DNA from: ZC4RG30 sp049841155
GTDB lineage: Bacteria > Pseudomonadota > Gammaproteobacteria > Steroidobacterales > Steroidobacteraceae
Length of the DNA stretch: 64,000 bases
Direction of reading: 5' to 3'
NCBI GenBank assembly: GCA_049841155.1
Contig: JASGHI010000003.1
Coordinates: forward strand, 124,001-188,000
The notes below the pieces were generated by a model that made no database searches, had not been told where the DNA came from, and saw only the letters and a list, made by a program, of their open reading frames with translations. How positions within the stretch are numbered: position 1 is the stretch's first letter; each line of letters begins with the position of its first letter. Below, one piece after another: positions 23,451-37,901 of this stretch. A program made the position numbers and the translations under genes.

Positions 23451-25046
23451 GTGGCTGTAGAAGAAGACCTAAGTATCGGAAATATAAGCAAAAGAAGAAC
23501 GTTTGCTATCATCTCCCACCCCGACGCCGGCAAGACCACGCTCACCGAGAAGCTGCTGCTGTTCGGTGGTGCGATCCAGCTCGCGGGCACGGTGAAGGGA
23601 CGCAAGGCCGCCCGCCACGCCACTTCCGACTGGATGCGCCTGGAGCAGCAGCGCGGCATCTCGGTCACCTCGTCGGTGATGCAGTTTCCCTACAAGGACT
23701 GCGTGGTGAACCTGCTCGATACGCCGGGCCACGAGGATTTCTCGGAGGACACCTACCGCACGCTGACGGCGGTGGATTCGGCATTGATGGTGATCGACTG
23801 CGCCAAGGGCGTGGAGGAACGCACCATCCGCCTGATGGAGGTGTGCCGCCTGCGCGCCACGCCCATCATGACCTTCATCAACAAGCTGGACCGCGAGGGC
23901 CGGGCGCCGCTGGATCTCATCGACGAGATCGAGAAGGTGCTGGGCCTCGCCGTGGCGCCCATCACCTGGCCCATCGGCATGGGGCGCGAGCTCATGGGCA
24001 CCTACCACCTCACCGAGGACCGCATTTACGTTTACGAGGCCGGCGAGCGCGGCCGGGTGGGCGAGAACCGGCGCATCGAAGGATTGATGAGCGACGAGGC
24101 GACCCAATTCCTCGGCGACCGCGCGGCAGCCTTCCGCGACGAGATCGAGCTGGTGCGCGGCGCAGCCACGGCCTTTGACCTCGACGCGTATCTGGCAGGC
24201 AAGCAGACGCCGGCCTTCTTCGGCTCGGCGATCAGCAATTTCGGCGTCGAGGAGCTGCTCGACAGCTTCACGCGCCATGCCCCCGCGCCACGCGGCCGCG
24301 ACACGCGCCAGCGGCCGGTGGCGCCCGAGGAGCCGAAGCTCACCGGTTTCGTCTTCAAGATCCAGGCCAACATGGATCCGGGACACCGCGACCGCATCGC
24401 CTTCCTGCGCCTGTGCTCGGGGCGCTACCAGCCCGGCATGCGCCTGTACCACGCGCGGCTCGACAAGGAGGTACGCATCGCCGATGCGCTGACCTTCATG
24501 GCCGGCGACCGCGCTGCCGCGCAGGAAGCCTGGGCGGGCGACATCATCGGACTGCACAACCACGGCACCATCAACATCGGCGATACTTTCACCGAGGGCG
24601 AGAAGCTGACTTTCACCGGCATACCGAATTTCGCCCCGGAGCTGTTCCGCCGTGCCGTGCTCAAGGATCCGCTGCGCATGAAGGCACTGACCAAGGGCCT
24701 GGACCAGTTGTGCGAGGAGGGCGCGACGCAGCTGTTCCGCCCGGTGCGCAACAACGACCTGATCCTGGGCGCGGTGGGGCAGCTGCAGTTCGAGGTCGTG
24801 GCGTTCCGCCTGCAGGATGAATACGGCGTGCAATGCGCCTTCGAGGGCGTCAGCGTGCACACGGCGCGCTGGGTGAGTGGCGATGAGCGCAAGCTGGCGG
24901 AGTTCCGCACCAAGGTGCATGACAGCATTGCGCTCGATCATTCGGGTGCGCTGGTGTACCTCGCGCCGTCACGCGTGAACCTCGCGCTCACGATAGAGCG
25001 CTGGCCCGATCTGCGCTTTACAGAGACCCGGGAGCACCAGGCATGA
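23451..25046 (+). CDS. prfC: Peptide chain release factor 3 with element-derived N-terminus
   Basis: Translational GTPase that recycles RF1/RF2 from the ribosome, 531 residues. The G1 loop ISHPDAGKTT (about 21-30), DTPGHEDF, NKLDREGR and all later RF3 domains are intact. The first about 18 codons (GTG 23451 onward, MAVEEDLSIGNISKR) are AT-rich and unlike the rest. The sequence becomes host-like at the duplicated core TCATCTCCCACCC. The start codon and promoter therefore come from the inserted element. A downstream MFS gene overlaps by four bases. Confidence 0.96.
   Translation: MAVEEDLSIGNISKRRTFAIISHPDAGKTTLTEKLLLFGGAIQLAGTVKGRKAARHATSDWMRLEQQRGISVTSSVMQFPYKDCVVNLLDTPGHEDFSEDTYRTLTAVDSALMVIDCAKGVEERTIRLMEVCRLRATPIMTFINKLDREGRAPLDLIDEIEKVLGLAVAPITWPIGMGRELMGTYHLTEDRIYVYEAGERGRVGENRRIEGLMSDEATQFLGDRAAAFRDEIELVRGAATAFDLDAYLAGKQTPAFFGSAISNFGVEELLDSFTRHAPAPRGRDTRQRPVAPEEPKLTGFVFKIQANMDPGHRDRIAFLRLCSGRYQPGMRLYHARLDKEVRIADALTFMAGDRAAAQEAWAGDIIGLHNHGTINIGDTFTEGEKLTFTGIPNFAPELFRRAVLKDPLRMKALTKGLDQLCEEGATQLFRPVRNNDLILGAVGQLQFEVVAFRLQDEYGVQCAFEGVSVHTARWVSGDERKLAEFRTKVHDSIALDHSGALVYLAPSRVNLALTIERWPDLRFTETREHQA
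23490..23521 (+). repeat. Right attachment site (attR) with 13-bp core
   Basis: Core TCATCTCCCACCC at 23509-23521, inside prfC codons for IISHP. Identical to the core at 15032-15044. Confidence 0.78.
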
Positions 25047-26302
25047 AACGCTGGTTCGAACGCCGGCCGGCCCTGTCGTGGGCACTGTACGACTGGGGCA
25101 ATTCGGCGTTCGCGACCACGGTGATGGCGGGCTTCTTTCCCGCCTTCTTCCGCCAGTACTGGAGTTCGGGCGCCGAATCCTCGCTGACCACCTTCCGGCT
25201 CGGCGTTGCCAATGCGCTGGCGGGGTTGCTCATCGCGCTGGCGGCGCCGCTGCTCGGCGCCATCGCCGACCGCGGCGGCCGGCGCAAGCAGTTCCTCGCC
25301 GCGTGGAGCCTGCTCGGCATAGGCGCGACCTTTGGCCTTTATTTCATCGCGCAAGGGCAGTGGGCGCTGGCTGCGACGCTGTTCGTGCTGGCGACGCTGG
25401 GCTTCAACGGTGGCATCGTGTTCTACGATGCGCTGCTGCTCGACGTGGCGCAGCCGCGCGATTACGACCGCGTGTCGGCGCTCGGTTATGGTCTGGGCTA
25501 TCTCGGCGGCGGGTTGCTGTTCGCGCTCAACGTGCTGATGGTGCTGCAGCCGGCGCGTTTTGGGCTGGCCGATGCCGCCGCGGCCGTGCGCTTCTCCTTC
25601 CTCACCGTGGCCGTGTGGTGGCTGCTGTTCATGCTGCCGCTGCTGCTGGGCGTGCGCGAGCAGCGGCCGGCGCGCCTGCTGCGGGGCTTTGCGGCCGTGG
25701 CGGAAGGTTGCCGCGAACTCGTCGCCACAGCGCGGCAGATCCGCATGCTGGGGCCGCTGCTGCAGTTCCTGGTCGCCTACTGGCTGTACATCGACGGCGT
25801 GAACACCGTGATCAAGATGGCAGTGGACTATGGACTGGCGCTGGGCCTTGCCAGCAGCGATCTGCTGGGTGCGCTGCTGCTCACGCAGTTCGTGGCTTTT
25901 CCGGCGGCCATTGCCTTTGGCCGCTGGGGCGAACGCTGGGGCGCGCGGGAATGCGTACTCGTGGGCCTCGCCGTGTATGCAGGCCTGACTGTGTGGGCAT
26001 TCTTCCTGGATTCGGCGCGCGAGTTCTACGCGATGGCCGTGGTCGTGGGGCTGGTGCAGGGCGGTGTGCAGAGCCTGTCGCGTTCCTTCTTCGGCCGGCT
26101 GGTGCCCGAGGGCAAGTCGGGGGAGTTTTACGGTTTCTACAACATGGTGGGCAAGTTCGGCACGGTGCTGGGCCCGCTGCTCATGGGCGGTGCGGCGCTG
26201 TTCCTGGACAGCACGCGCGCCTCCATCCTTTCCCTGCTGCTGCTGTTCGTGGCCGGCGGTGTGCTGCTGTGGCGGGTGAAGCTGCCCGGAACCCGAGACT
26301 AG
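25043..26302 (+). CDS. UMF1/Atg22-like MFS transporter
   Basis: Inner-membrane transporter of 419 residues with about 12 hydrophobic helices. It starts MKRWFERRPALSWALYDWGNSAFATTVMAGFFPAFF; the YDWGNSAF motif is diagnostic of the UMF1 (vacuole effluxer Atg22-like) family. Loop 2-3 reads IADRGGRRKQF, the MFS signature. SFFGRLVPEGKSGEFYGFYN follows near 345. The substrate is unknown; amino-acid efflux is the family theme. It is translationally coupled to prfC by an ATGA overlap. Confidence 0.88.
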   Translation: MKRWFERRPALSWALYDWGNSAFATTVMAGFFPAFFRQYWSSGAESSLTTFRLGVANALAGLLIALAAPLLGAIADRGGRRKQFLAAWSLLGIGATFGLYFIAQGQWALAATLFVLATLGFNGGIVFYDALLLDVAQPRDYDRVSALGYGLGYLGGGLLFALNVLMVLQPARFGLADAAAAVRFSFLTVAVWWLLFMLPLLLGVREQRPARLLRGFAAVAEGCRELVATARQIRMLGPLLQFLVAYWLYIDGVNTVIKMAVDYGLALGLASSDLLGALLLTQFVAFPAAIAFGRWGERWGARECVLVGLAVYAGLTVWAFFLDSAREFYAMAVVVGLVQGGVQSLSRSFFGRLVPEGKSGEFYGFYNMVGKFGTVLGPLLMGGAALFLDSTRASILSLLLLFVAGGVLLWRVKLPGTRD

Positions 26303-26423
26303 CCGCGCTGAACACGCGATAACATTTCATCATATCGGTTTATTATTTCAAAAATATTACAGGCGGCAACTATCATGGCAATGCCAAACCGGCGTTCTGC
26401 CATTGCTGAAGGACCCCCGAATC
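26303..26423 (+). promoter_or_regulatory. AT-rich leader of the TonB receptor gene
   Basis: The stretch 26318-26362 is unusually AT-rich for this chromosome and carries TATTAT and TATTAC -10-like words. A promoter for the receptor-aminotransferase pair is likely. The exact boxes cannot be fixed. Confidence 0.4.
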
Positions 26424-29069
<2,646 letters not shown>

Positions 29070-29075
29070 TTTCCC

Positions 29076-30155
29076 ATGTCTCCTGCATCGAAGATTGCCG
29101 GCTGGACCGCCACGCTGCTGTTCGCATTGCCTGCCGCCCGGGCGCAGCAGGCCGTGGTGGATCTGTCGCTGAACGAGAATCCTTATGGGCCATCGCCGCT
29201 GGTGGTGCCGGCCGTGCGGGAAGAAATGTCCGGCCTGTATCGCTATGTGACCAACGCAGAGGTTGCGGAACTGACCGCGCTGCTGGCCGCGAAGGAGGGC
29301 GTTGCCCCCGAACAGATCGTGCTCGGTGATCTGCTCGAGCCCTTGGGTTTGTATCTGAGCCTGAAGGAGGGGCCCGGCGGCGAATTCATCTACTCCGTGC
29401 CGGGTTACCCCGCCTTGACCGACGCGGCCGCGCGCGTTGGCGGCGTGGTGATCGGCGTACCGCTCGACCGCCGCATGGAGAACGACCTGCCGGCCATTGC
29501 CGCCCGCGTGGGCGATCGCACCCGCGCCGTGTTCCTCGTCAATCCGCACAATCCTTCGGGCACCGTCAACGATGCCGCGAAGCTCCACGAGTTCCTGCGC
29601 ACCGTGTCGAAGAAGGCCCTGGTGGTCGTCGATGAGGCGTATCTGGAGTACAGCGACGACTTTGCCGGCCGCACGGCGGCGGCGCATACGCGCGCCGGCG
29701 AGAATGTGCTGGTGTACCGCACGCTGGCCAAGGTGTGGGGGCTGGCGGGGATGCCGCTGGGCTATGCCGTGGCACCCCGGCCGGTGGCCGACTTCCTGCG
29801 GCAGCAGGGGCTCGGCGGCGCGCATGACCAGAACCGCCTCACGCTTGTGGCCGCTGCGGCCGGTCTGCACGATCCAGGCTATATCGAGGGGGTACGCACG
29901 GCGGTTGCCGCAGAGCGCGTCCGCTGGCATGCCGCGCTCGATGCCCTCGGGCTGCGGCACACCGACTCGCAGGCCAATTTCGTGTACTTCGATGCCGGCC
30001 GTCCGCAGACCCAGGTCGCGGCGGCGCTGCAAGCCGAGGGCGTGATCGTGGCGCGCGCATTCCCGCCCTACGACAACTGGGTGCGCATCACCATCGGCCT
30101 GCCTGAGGAGAATGTCCGGGCGCAGCAGGCGCTGCGCAAGGTGCTGGCAAAGTAG
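29076..30155 (+). CDS. Aminotransferase (HisC-like, class I/II) with a signal peptide
   Basis: A 359-residue PLP enzyme of fold type I. The core shows LSLNENPYGPSPLV (substrate loop), NPHNPSGTV, VVVDEAYLEYSDD (PLP-pyridine Asp) and TLAKVWGLAGMPLGY with the Schiff-base Lys. The Arg usual in the GLRxGY segment is Pro here. Residues 1-24 (ASKIAGWTATLLFALPAARAQ) form a clear Sec-type signal peptide, so the enzyme should act in the periplasm, unusual for a PLP enzyme. It follows the TonB receptor by six bases. Not the histidine-pathway HisC by context. Confidence 0.85.
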   Translation: MSPASKIAGWTATLLFALPAARAQQAVVDLSLNENPYGPSPLVVPAVREEMSGLYRYVTNAEVAELTALLAAKEGVAPEQIVLGDLLEPLGLYLSLKEGPGGEFIYSVPGYPALTDAAARVGGVVIGVPLDRRMENDLPAIAARVGDRTRAVFLVNPHNPSGTVNDAAKLHEFLRTVSKKALVVVDEAYLEYSDDFAGRTAAAHTRAGENVLVYRTLAKVWGLAGMPLGYAVAPRPVADFLRQQGLGGAHDQNRLTLVAAAAGLHDPGYIEGVRTAVAAERVRWHAALDALGLRHTDSQANFVYFDAGRPQTQVAAALQAEGVIVARAFPPYDNWVRITIGLPEENVRAQQALRKVLAK

Positions 30156-30167
30156 GACTGCCGGCGA

Positions 30168-32840
30168 TCAGTCCGGCCAGGCGGCCGGATCCAGTCCGTA
30201 GAGGCGCTGCAGGGCGGCATAGAGCCGCGGATGCCGCTGTTGCAGGGCGGCGGAGGCACCGAAGAAGGTCTCGGTGCTCACGGCAAAGAATTCCACCGGG
30301 TCCTGCGCGCCATAGGGATCGATCAGCGTCTGTGCGCCGGCGTCGACTTCGGCGCACAGCGCCGCGTATTCGGCCTCGAACAGGTCATGCCAGTGGCTCT
30401 GCGCGGTGCCTTCGCGGCGGCTCAGTGTGCCGGAGAGGGCATGGTCGATGACATGCGCGAACTCGTGCAGCACCACGTTGTAGTCCGAGCCGCCATCGAA
30501 GGTTTCCTGCACGTCCTTCCAGGACAGCAGCACGCGGCTTGCATCCTCGGTCTGGCCCGACAGCACATCGGAGCCGAGGGTGATGACACCGGTCTCGTCT
30601 TCGGTCTCCTGCGGCACGACGAACACATCCGGATACACCAGCACCGAACGCAGGCCGGCATACAGCGCCGCACCGCGCCCGGCAATGGGTACGCAGGCCT
30701 GGAAGGCGATGGTGCGGCGCATCTGCGAAGTGAGCGCAAGGCCCCCGCAACCCTCGAAGTGGATGCGGCGCAGGAAGTCGCCGGCAAGCCCCGCGACGCG
30801 CGCGCGCAGGGGTGCCGGAAGGCGCTCATACAAGGGCAGTCCCGCCAGATCCGCGAAATCCTCCAGCGGCGCGCGGCCTGCGATGGCACGCCGGACCGCG
30901 CGCAGCAGCGGCCGCAGCGCCGCCGGGTCCGCGTCTGCGCCGCCGAAGCGCTGCTGCAGATAACCCTGCACGAAGCGCTCGATGGCTGCGCCGGCGGCGG
31001 GCCATGCGGCGCTGGCGCGCCGGGCGATGGCGAGCGGTGCCTCGTGGTCGGCCGTCGCAAGGCCGCGCCGTGCCAGCAATGACCGGAATGCAAGCCAGCA
31101 CTGCGCCACGGGTTCGGGTCGCGCACGGCGCTCGCCACGCAGATACCAGGCCGCGGCCATAGCGGCCCACAGGCCCGATCCGGCCAGCAGCAGCCAGGCC
31201 AGCGCCGGCCAGTCCACATCGCGCAGGCCGAGCCGTTCGAGCAGGCCACGCTGTGCGGCCTGGTTGAAGTTCACCACATGCCGTTGCCACCAGAGATTCG
31301 AGGCATCCCAGGCCGCCAGCAGTTCGCGCAGCAGCGGACTGTTGCGCGCGAAGCGCTGCACCGGATCGCGCGTGCCGGGCAGCAGTTCGTCGAGGCCGTT
31401 CTGCAGCCTGCCGGGAGCGACCACGGCCGTGGGATCGATGCGTACCCAGCCTTCGCCGTCGAGCCACACTTCCGCCCAGGCATGCGCATGCGACTGGCGC
31501 ACGATGAGGTAATTGCCGATGGCGTTCCAGTCACCGCCGAGATAGCCCGTCACCACGCGTGAGGGAAGACCGGCGGCGCGCGCCAGGAACACGAAGGCCG
31601 AAGCAAAATGGCCGCAGAATCCGCGCCGGGTATTGAATAGCAGATCGTCCACCGAGTCGTAGTCCAGTAGTGGCGGCGTGAGCGAGTATTCGAAGCCGCC
31701 ATCGCGCAGCAGCGCGAGCAGTGCGCGGATGTAGGCGCGTTCATCTTCGGCGCCGGCGCGCAGCTGCTGCGCCAGGGCGAGGCTGCGGGGATTGCGGCCG
31801 GGGGGCAGCTGCGTATCCAGCCGCCGGGTGGTGATCGGCAGCGCCGCGTCGGTCCTGGTGCGCAGATGCGAGATGGCTTCGTATGCGGTCGGCGCCGTCA
31901 CGGCGCGGCTGGCAAGGATCTGGCCGTCCCAGGTGATCGTTACGCCTCGCTGCGGCACGCTTGCCACCCAATCCAGGCCGAACCACCAGTTGCGCTGGCT
32001 GGGTTCCAGCATCACCGAATAACGCAGCGGTTCGTCCAGCATCTGCACCAGCTGGCGCACGCCGGAGAAGGCGCCGCGGCTCCAGGTATAGCCGTCGAAG
32101 TGATGCAGCACCGGGCCACGCCAGTAGCGCTGCTGCGGGGCAGGCAGTGCCGAATCGAAGCGCACGCGGAACGCCGGCTGGTCCGAGACCGCAAGCTCCG
32201 AGATGCTGCCGGGACTCATCTGGTCCGAAAGGCCGGTCTGGGCCTGTTCGCTGCGCGGCAGCGACCACAATGCGCCGGGCAGGCGAGGTACGAAGGCAAA
32301 CAGCACGGCGGCCAGTGGCAGAGCCCAGGCGAGGGCGCCGCCGGCGCGCGCGAAGGAGGACCGCCACGGCGCCTGCGGATACCTGCGGTCCTCACCGTCC
32401 TGCGCGGTCAGCGCGGCCAGGGCGGTGCAGCACAGCCAGATGCCGAGCACATACAGCGGCAGGCGCCACAGGCCCTGCCGGTCCAGGCAGGCTGCCAGCA
32501 CCAGCAGCAGGCTGGTCAGGACCACGACCTGGGCATCGCGCCGCTGGCGGATCTCGAGGATCTTGGCGGCGCCCATGGCCAGCAGCAGCGTGCTGCCTGC
32601 AGCGAGGCCATTGAGTGTCCGGTACGAGGCCAGGGTGGCTGCCGTGAGCGCGATGGCGATCAGCGCGCGCAGCCAGGTGCCGGGCAGCGGCAATCGTCCG
32701 CGCGCCTGCAGCAGGCGCCACATCAATGCTGCGAGCGTCACGGCCACGCACCAGCCGGGCACGTGGTCCAGATGCAGCAGTGCGGTTGCCATGAAGGCAG
32801 CCAGCGTCAGGCGCAGGCCGGAGGAGGTCAGCGCCGCCAT
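30168..32840 (-). CDS. Transglutaminase (TgpA-like) fused to an MtfA-type zinc peptidase
   Basis: An 890-residue inner-membrane protein. Several N-terminal helices (about 1-190) lead to a periplasmic transglutaminase core: Cys in RGFCGHF (about 410), His in SHAHAWAEVW (about 452) and Asp in IDPTAVV (about 468). A further helix lies near 555-570 with a DUF4129-like tail. From about 640 the frame continues into a complete MtfA domain: FEGCGGLALTSQMRRTIAFQAC, HEFAHVIDH (zinc site, about 793) and DPVEFFAVSTETFF (third ligand). Last gene of the moxR-DUF58-tgpA run. TgpA and MtfA are normally separate; see findings. Confidence 0.87.
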   Translation of the reverse strand: MAALTSSGLRLTLAAFMATALLHLDHVPGWCVAVTLAALMWRLLQARGRLPLPGTWLRALIAIALTAATLASYRTLNGLAAGSTLLLAMGAAKILEIRQRRDAQVVVLTSLLLVLAACLDRQGLWRLPLYVLGIWLCCTALAALTAQDGEDRRYPQAPWRSSFARAGGALAWALPLAAVLFAFVPRLPGALWSLPRSEQAQTGLSDQMSPGSISELAVSDQPAFRVRFDSALPAPQQRYWRGPVLHHFDGYTWSRGAFSGVRQLVQMLDEPLRYSVMLEPSQRNWWFGLDWVASVPQRGVTITWDGQILASRAVTAPTAYEAISHLRTRTDAALPITTRRLDTQLPPGRNPRSLALAQQLRAGAEDERAYIRALLALLRDGGFEYSLTPPLLDYDSVDDLLFNTRRGFCGHFASAFVFLARAAGLPSRVVTGYLGGDWNAIGNYLIVRQSHAHAWAEVWLDGEGWVRIDPTAVVAPGRLQNGLDELLPGTRDPVQRFARNSPLLRELLAAWDASNLWWQRHVVNFNQAAQRGLLERLGLRDVDWPALAWLLLAGSGLWAAMAAAWYLRGERRARPEPVAQCWLAFRSLLARRGLATADHEAPLAIARRASAAWPAAGAAIERFVQGYLQQRFGGADADPAALRPLLRAVRRAIAGRAPLEDFADLAGLPLYERLPAPLRARVAGLAGDFLRRIHFEGCGGLALTSQMRRTIAFQACVPIAGRGAALYAGLRSVLVYPDVFVVPQETEDETGVITLGSDVLSGQTEDASRVLLSWKDVQETFDGGSDYNVVLHEFAHVIDHALSGTLSRREGTAQSHWHDLFEAEYAALCAEVDAGAQTLIDPYGAQDPVEFFAVSTETFFGASAALQQRHPRLYAALQRLYGLDPAAWPD

Positions 32841-33694
32841 CAGAATCTCGCCAGGGCGCCGAGACAGCGCTCGCGGTGCAGTGCGTCGCTTCCCTGCAGC
32901 GGAGCCTGCCGCGGCAGTACCAGCTGATAGTGTTCGCGGCGCGCCGCGGCATCGACGATCCAGCGCGCCAGCTGCGACAGCCGCTGTTCGGTATCAAGGC
33001 CTGGCAGCGCGTCGAAGCGCAGTTCGCGGGTGCTGCGCCCGGCGCCGCGGTATTCGCGCACCAGCAGCGGCGTGCCGCGCGCATAGGCCTTCCAGGCCAC
33101 CTGACGCGGCGAATCCCCGTCGCGGAAGGGCCGCAGCCAGGTCAGCTCATCCAGCCCTGCAGCCTGCTCATTGCCCGTCTCGCTGCCGGGCAGTTGCGGC
33201 GGGGGGCGCGTGCCCACGGGCAGTGGATACACTTCGGTCTCGATCGGAAGCTGCAGCCAGGTCCAGCAGCGGAACAGCCCGAAGGGCGAGCGGGTCGAGA
33301 GCTCCAGCGGCGGGGGTTGCCACACGCCGCGGCGCTGCACGGGAAAGCGCAGCGTGAGCTGCGTGATGCCGAAGGCAGGTGCGGCGCCGGCGCCCTGCAG
33401 CATCAAGCCGGTTCCGGGCGGGCTGCCCGCGAGGTTCAGTTCTAGCCGTATTTCACTGCCGGCAAAGGCCGGCGGTGCATGGCAGGTGAGCACCTGCATG
33501 CCTGCCATGCCGCGGTGGGTCTGCAGCATGGCGGTGATCAGGAATCCCGCCAGCCAGAAGCACAGCAGCATGGCAAGGCCACTGCCGTAGTTCATTCCGG
33601 CGATGAAGGTCACGGCGGCGATGCCGGCGAAGGCGAGGCCGGCGCGCGTCGGCAGGATGTACAGCCGCCGTGCCCGCAGCCGCAGAGGCAGCAC
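32840..33694 (-). CDS. DUF58 domain protein
   Basis: A 284-residue protein with two N-terminal transmembrane helices (LAFAGIAAVTFIAGMNYG and LAMLLCFWLAGFLITAML) and a cytoplasmic DUF58 region, including LRPFRDGDSPRQVAWKAYAR and LLVREYRG. It is the partner of MoxR ATPases and TgpA transglutaminases. The start at GTG 33694 is weakly supported. The frame is open further upstream with host-like sequence (WALRRQGPD) but no ATG/GTG/TTG before the moxR stop, so the true start may be a CTG or ATC. It shares one base with the transglutaminase start. Confidence 0.85.
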   Translation of the reverse strand: MLPLRLRARRLYILPTRAGLAFAGIAAVTFIAGMNYGSGLAMLLCFWLAGFLITAMLQTHRGMAGMQVLTCHAPPAFAGSEIRLELNLAGSPPGTGLMLQGAGAAPAFGITQLTLRFPVQRRGVWQPPPLELSTRSPFGLFRCWTWLQLPIETEVYPLPVGTRPPPQLPGSETGNEQAAGLDELTWLRPFRDGDSPRQVAWKAYARGTPLLVREYRGAGRSTRELRFDALPGLDTEQRLSQLARWIVDAAARREHYQLVLPRQAPLQGSDALHRERCLGALARF

Positions 33695-33738
33695 ATCCGG
33701 ACCTTGCCGGCGCAGCGCCCAGTTGCGGATGCGGTGGT

Positions 33739-34656
33739 TCAGGCCGGCACCGGCACCGAACGCAGGATGTCACCGGTGGCCCGCCCGCGGTCGGCAGGAC
33801 CGATACGTTCGCGGAACTGCAGCCGGTGTCCGGCCACTGCAGCCCATACGGCCTGCACGTCGTCGGGAACGACGGCGCTGCGTCCGCCGATCAGTGCCCA
33901 GGCGCGTGCTGCGCGCACCAGGCCTTGTGCCGCGCGCGGCGACAGGCCCAGCTGCACATCCGCATGGTTGCGCGTGGCATGCACCAGCTTCTGCACGTAA
34001 TCGAGCAGCGTTGGCGAGACCTGCGCGGCCTGTGCCTGCTGTTGCAGCTGCAGCAGCTGCGCGGGAAGCAGTCTTGCCGTCATGGACTGCAGCTGATCGC
34101 GGCGGTCCGCGGCGGCCAGCAGCGCGCGCTCATGGCGTGCATCCGGATAGCCCAGCTCGATGCGCATCAGGAACCGGTCGAGCTGCGATTCAGGCAGCGG
34201 GAAGGTGCCCAGCTGTTCGTGCGGATTCTGTGTCGCGACGACGAAGAAGGGTTCCGGCAGCGCATGCGTGATGCCGTCGATGCTGACCTGCCTTTCCTCC
34301 ATTGCTTCGAGCAGTGCGCTCTGCGTGCGGGGGCTGGCGCGGTTGACCTCGTCGGCAAGCAGCAGCTGGGTGAACACCGGTCCCCTGCGGAACTGGAACT
34401 GCTGCGTGGCCCGGTCGAACACCGAGACGCCGATGATGTCCGCCGGCAGCAGGTCGCTGGTGAACTGCACGCGTTGCCATGAGAGGCCCAGCACGCGTGC
34501 CAGCGCATGCGCCAGCGTGGTCTTGCCCACCCCGGGCACGTCCTCGATGAGCAGATGCCCACGCGCCAGCAGGCAGGCCAGGCACAGGCGCAGCGCCTCG
34601 TTCTTGCCCAGCAGTATGGAGTCGAGTGCGGCCAGCGTCGCGACGAGCGGATTCAC
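33739..34656 (-). CDS. MoxR-type AAA+ ATPase
   Basis: A 305-residue chaperone-like ATPase. Start GTG 34656 is preferred: AAGGA lies about 10 bases upstream and it falls just after the valS stop, whereas a longer frame overlaps valS. Walker A is EDVPGVGKTT (about 36-45), Walker B is LLLADEVNRASPRTQ (about 96-110), and sensor 1 is VVATQNPHEQLGTFPLPE. It probably energises assembly or activation of the DUF58/transglutaminase partners. Confidence 0.92.
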   Translation of the reverse strand: MNPLVATLAALDSILLGKNEALRLCLACLLARGHLLIEDVPGVGKTTLAHALARVLGLSWQRVQFTSDLLPADIIGVSVFDRATQQFQFRRGPVFTQLLLADEVNRASPRTQSALLEAMEERQVSIDGITHALPEPFFVVATQNPHEQLGTFPLPESQLDRFLMRIELGYPDARHERALLAAADRRDQLQSMTARLLPAQLLQLQQQAQAAQVSPTLLDYVQKLVHATRNHADVQLGLSPRAAQGLVRAARAWALIGGRSAVVPDDVQAVWAAVAGHRLQFRERIGPADRGRATGDILRSVPVPA

Positions 34657-34669
34657 GTGTCGGATGTCC

Positions 34670-37432
<2,763 letters not shown>

Positions 37433-37447
37433 CTTGTTTCGGGCCGT

Positions 37448-37891
37448 TCAGGCCGCGTTGAAATGCTGGGGTTGCGTACCGTGCTCGCGGTAGAAGCGGA
37501 AGCGCGCCCGGCCGGCATTGCGGCGTTGCGGTTCTGCATCCACCACTTCGATCACGCGGCCAAAGCGCAGCGCTGCTTCGCTAGCCTGTTCGCGCAGCGG
37601 CAGCAGCGTCTGGAAGCAGGCGGCGAGCGTGTCCGGCAGATCGGCTGCGCAGGTCAGCTGCACCGGTGCTTCGCAGGCTGCCGGGTCGGCTGCCAGTGGC
37701 TCGTGCGGCACGAAGGAGCGGTCGCCGAAGGTCCACAGCAGATTGTCGAAGGCCGCGAGCTGCGGCGCGTCATCGAGCCAGACCAGCACGCGCTGCCCGT
37801 CCAGGAAGCTGCGTTCGATCAGCGCGCAGGCGAGCTTCAGCCTGGCGGTGTCAGACTCTCCATCGAGCGTGTGGAATTCGATCTGCGCCAT
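37448..37891 (-). CDS. holC: DNA polymerase III subunit chi
   Basis: 147 residues. IEFHTLDGESDTARLKLACALIERS, then VLVWLDDAPQLAAFDNLLWTFGDRSFVPH and the GRVIEVVD segment near the C-terminus match HolC. It bridges the clamp loader (through psi) to SSB. Its conserved place between pepA and valS supports the call. Confidence 0.95.
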   Translation of the reverse strand: MAQIEFHTLDGESDTARLKLACALIERSFLDGQRVLVWLDDAPQLAAFDNLLWTFGDRSFVPHEPLAADPAACEAPVQLTCAADLPDTLAACFQTLLPLREQASEAALRFGRVIEVVDAEPQRRNAGRARFRFYREHGTQPQHFNAA

Positions 37892-37901
37892 CCTGGTGGA
37901 G

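Larger units (their letters stand above)
15032..23521. mobile_element. prfC-integrated genomic island, about 8.5 kb, with defence cargo
   Basis: Bounded by a direct repeat of TCATCTCCCACCC lying in the 5' coding region of prfC. Left of the element is a 28-codon prfC stub. Right of it is prfC with a new AT-rich N-terminus. Inside are TGTGTCCC arm-like repeats near both ends, a decayed tyrosine integrase, a three-gene TerB/BrxD/helicase operon and a mobile mystery protein A/B pair. The base composition is visibly less GC-rich than the flanks. The 5' end of prfC is the known site for SXT/R391-type elements, but no conjugation genes are present. With its integrase broken, it is likely immobile. 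Confidence 0.8.

Noticed and set aside
29076..30155. Assignment of the aminotransferase as the histidine-pathway hisC
   Set aside because: It carries a signal peptide, lacks the usual substrate Arg in the GLRxGY segment, and is linked to a TonB receptor rather than his genes.
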